Below are positions 63,365-64,000 of a stretch of DNA of 64,000 bases, piece after piece. Made by a program: the position numbers and the translations under genes. Location: assembly GCA_021292165.1 (NCBI GenBank), contig JAHFWL010001298.1, forward strand, positions 146,673 through 210,672. The letters run 5' to 3'. The notes under the pieces were generated by a model, which saw nothing but the letters and a program-made list of their open reading frames with translations, was not told the DNA's origin and searched no databases. How positions within the stretch are numbered: position 1 is the stretch's first letter; each line of letters begins with the position of its first letter. The stretch is from Shinisaurus crocodilurus (taxonomy: Eukaryota > Chordata > Lepidosauria > Squamata > Shinisauridae).

Positions 63365-64000
63365 TTGACCAAAAAAGGAAAGCCTTCCAAATATGGCAAA
63401 ATGATATTAACTGCGCTGCCAAGAAAAAAACCTACGCTAGCGCAAAGGCTGAGGTCCAAAGAAGAACAAGAGAACTTAAGAACGCTTGGTGGAAAAAGAA
63501 AGCTGAAGAAATTCAACAACTTGCAGAATCCCATGATGCGCGGGGCTTTTTTAAGGCCACAAGGGCCATTTATGGACCAAAAACCTATGGTACAAACCCT
63601 TTACAATCAAAAGATGGCACCAAACTCTTAAAAGACAAAGAGTCTATTGCACTGCGTTGGAAAGAGCATTATTATGACCTTTTAAATCGTAAATCTAAGG
63701 TGGATAATGAGATTTTTCCGCAAATCCCGCAAAAACAAATTAAAGAGGAACTTGCAATACTCCCCACTTTGGATGAAGTAAAAAAAGCCATTAATCAAAT
63801 GAAGAACAACAAAGCTAGTGGACCAGATGGGATTCCTGCTGAAATCTTTAAAGAAGGGGGCCCCGAACTTGTACAACATCTTCATAAACTCATCGAAAAA
63901 ATCTGGATAAGAGAAGAGATCCCAGAAGACTTCAGGGATGCCATAATTATCAGCCTCTTTAAGAAGGGTGATAGAACAGACTGTGGAAACTATCGGGGCA
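63364..64000 (+). CDS. RTE-like LINE ORF continuation, reverse transcriptase N-terminal part (partial)
   Basis: Immediately after the frame change a 212-codon stretch is open to the window edge. It encodes an IDQKRKAFQIWQNDI-type linker, a lysine/arginine-rich region (EVQRRTRELKNAWWKKKAEE), GFFKATRAIYGPK, LRWKEHYYDLLN, and then the reverse-transcriptase fingers: LDEVKKAINQMKNNKASGPD (GPDGIPAE motif), FKEGGPEL, IPEDFRDAIIISLFKKGDR and CGNYRG, where the window ends. The catalytic YxDD box, the C-terminal zinc finger and the 3' UTR lie outside; a probable relative of that 3' end is at 24255-24540. No stop codon interrupts this part. Confidence 0.9.
   Translation, partial: MDQKRKAFQIWQNDINCAAKKKTYASAKAEVQRRTRELKNAWWKKKAEEIQQLAESHDARGFFKATRAIYGPKTYGTNPLQSKDGTKLLKDKESIALRWKEHYYDLLNRKSKVDNEIFPQIPQKQIKEELAILPTLDEVKKAINQMKNNKASGPDGIPAEIFKEGGPELVQHLHKLIEKIWIREEIPEDFRDAIIISLFKKGDRTDCGNYRG

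Noticed and set aside
61575..64000. Classical BovB LINE
   Set aside because: The endonuclease wording (TWNIRTLLDN, RPERRTAI, HPRSKHWHLLDY) differs from BovB as I know it; RTE-like in the broad sense is the safer label.
1..64000. CRISPR array, operons or bacterial genes
   Set aside because: No regularly spaced direct repeats with unique spacers, no ribosome-binding sites, and the content is that of a vertebrate nuclear genome.

Overview
This window reads as non-coding DNA from a vertebrate nuclear genome, most likely a squamate reptile (lizard-like). The evidence is the repeat content: CR1 fragments with the typical tail, L2-type LINE fragments, a tRNA-derived SINE with MIR-like middle, a 5S-rRNA-derived SINE with a CR1-like end, many hAT, Tigger-like and Harbinger-like MITEs, and dense (GT)n, (AAT)n and (GGA)n microsatellites. 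The species is inferred, not proven. I recognise no host protein-coding exon, rRNA gene, functional tRNA gene or CRISPR array. Apart from LINE coding remnants, the open frames are chance frames in repeats. The window is probably intergenic or intronic.

Layout. 1-5.5 kb is packed with repeats: a 913-bp GC-rich hAT element with a perfect 8-bp target duplication, two Tigger-like MITEs, a SINE, an L2 3' end and a CR1 3' end. 5.5-13.9 kb is sparser, with a second L2 3' end, palindromic MITEs and an AT-rich unique block (11.7-12.6 kb). 13.9-18.4 kb holds a 5S SINE, a foldback hAT, other MITEs and an L2 reverse-transcriptase fragment. 18.4-37.9 kb is mostly low in repeats, with CR1 pieces, the 3' end of an RTE-like LINE (24.3 kb), LINE and SINE remnants and AT-rich unique blocks. 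37.9-59.4 kb is a dense field of hAT elements, several nested: a hAT inside a 5S SINE, a MITE inside an L2 endonuclease region, and a three-to-four-layer nest at 51.3-52.6 kb. 61.6-64.0 kb is the 5' part of a well-preserved RTE-like LINE that runs off the window end: an endonuclease frame and a reverse-transcriptase frame separated by one frameshift.

Most notable structures. (1) A 61-bp palindromic core, with two inverted copies of a motif resembling the vertebrate ZNF143/THAP11 site, occurs almost unchanged in MITEs with unrelated ends: hAT-type (8-bp duplications) and Harbinger-like (TAA duplications). (2) Two copies of a hAT element have GACTCG-rich subterminal arrays and a third, internal copy of the terminal sequence, so that exactly 147 bp of the left end is a complete small element in itself. 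(3) A hAT palindrome at 53.5 kb has expanded into 129-bp tandem units inside its own target duplication and mimics a repeat protein. (4) The terminal LINE lacks an AUG for its endonuclease frame and may have a structured 5' leader.
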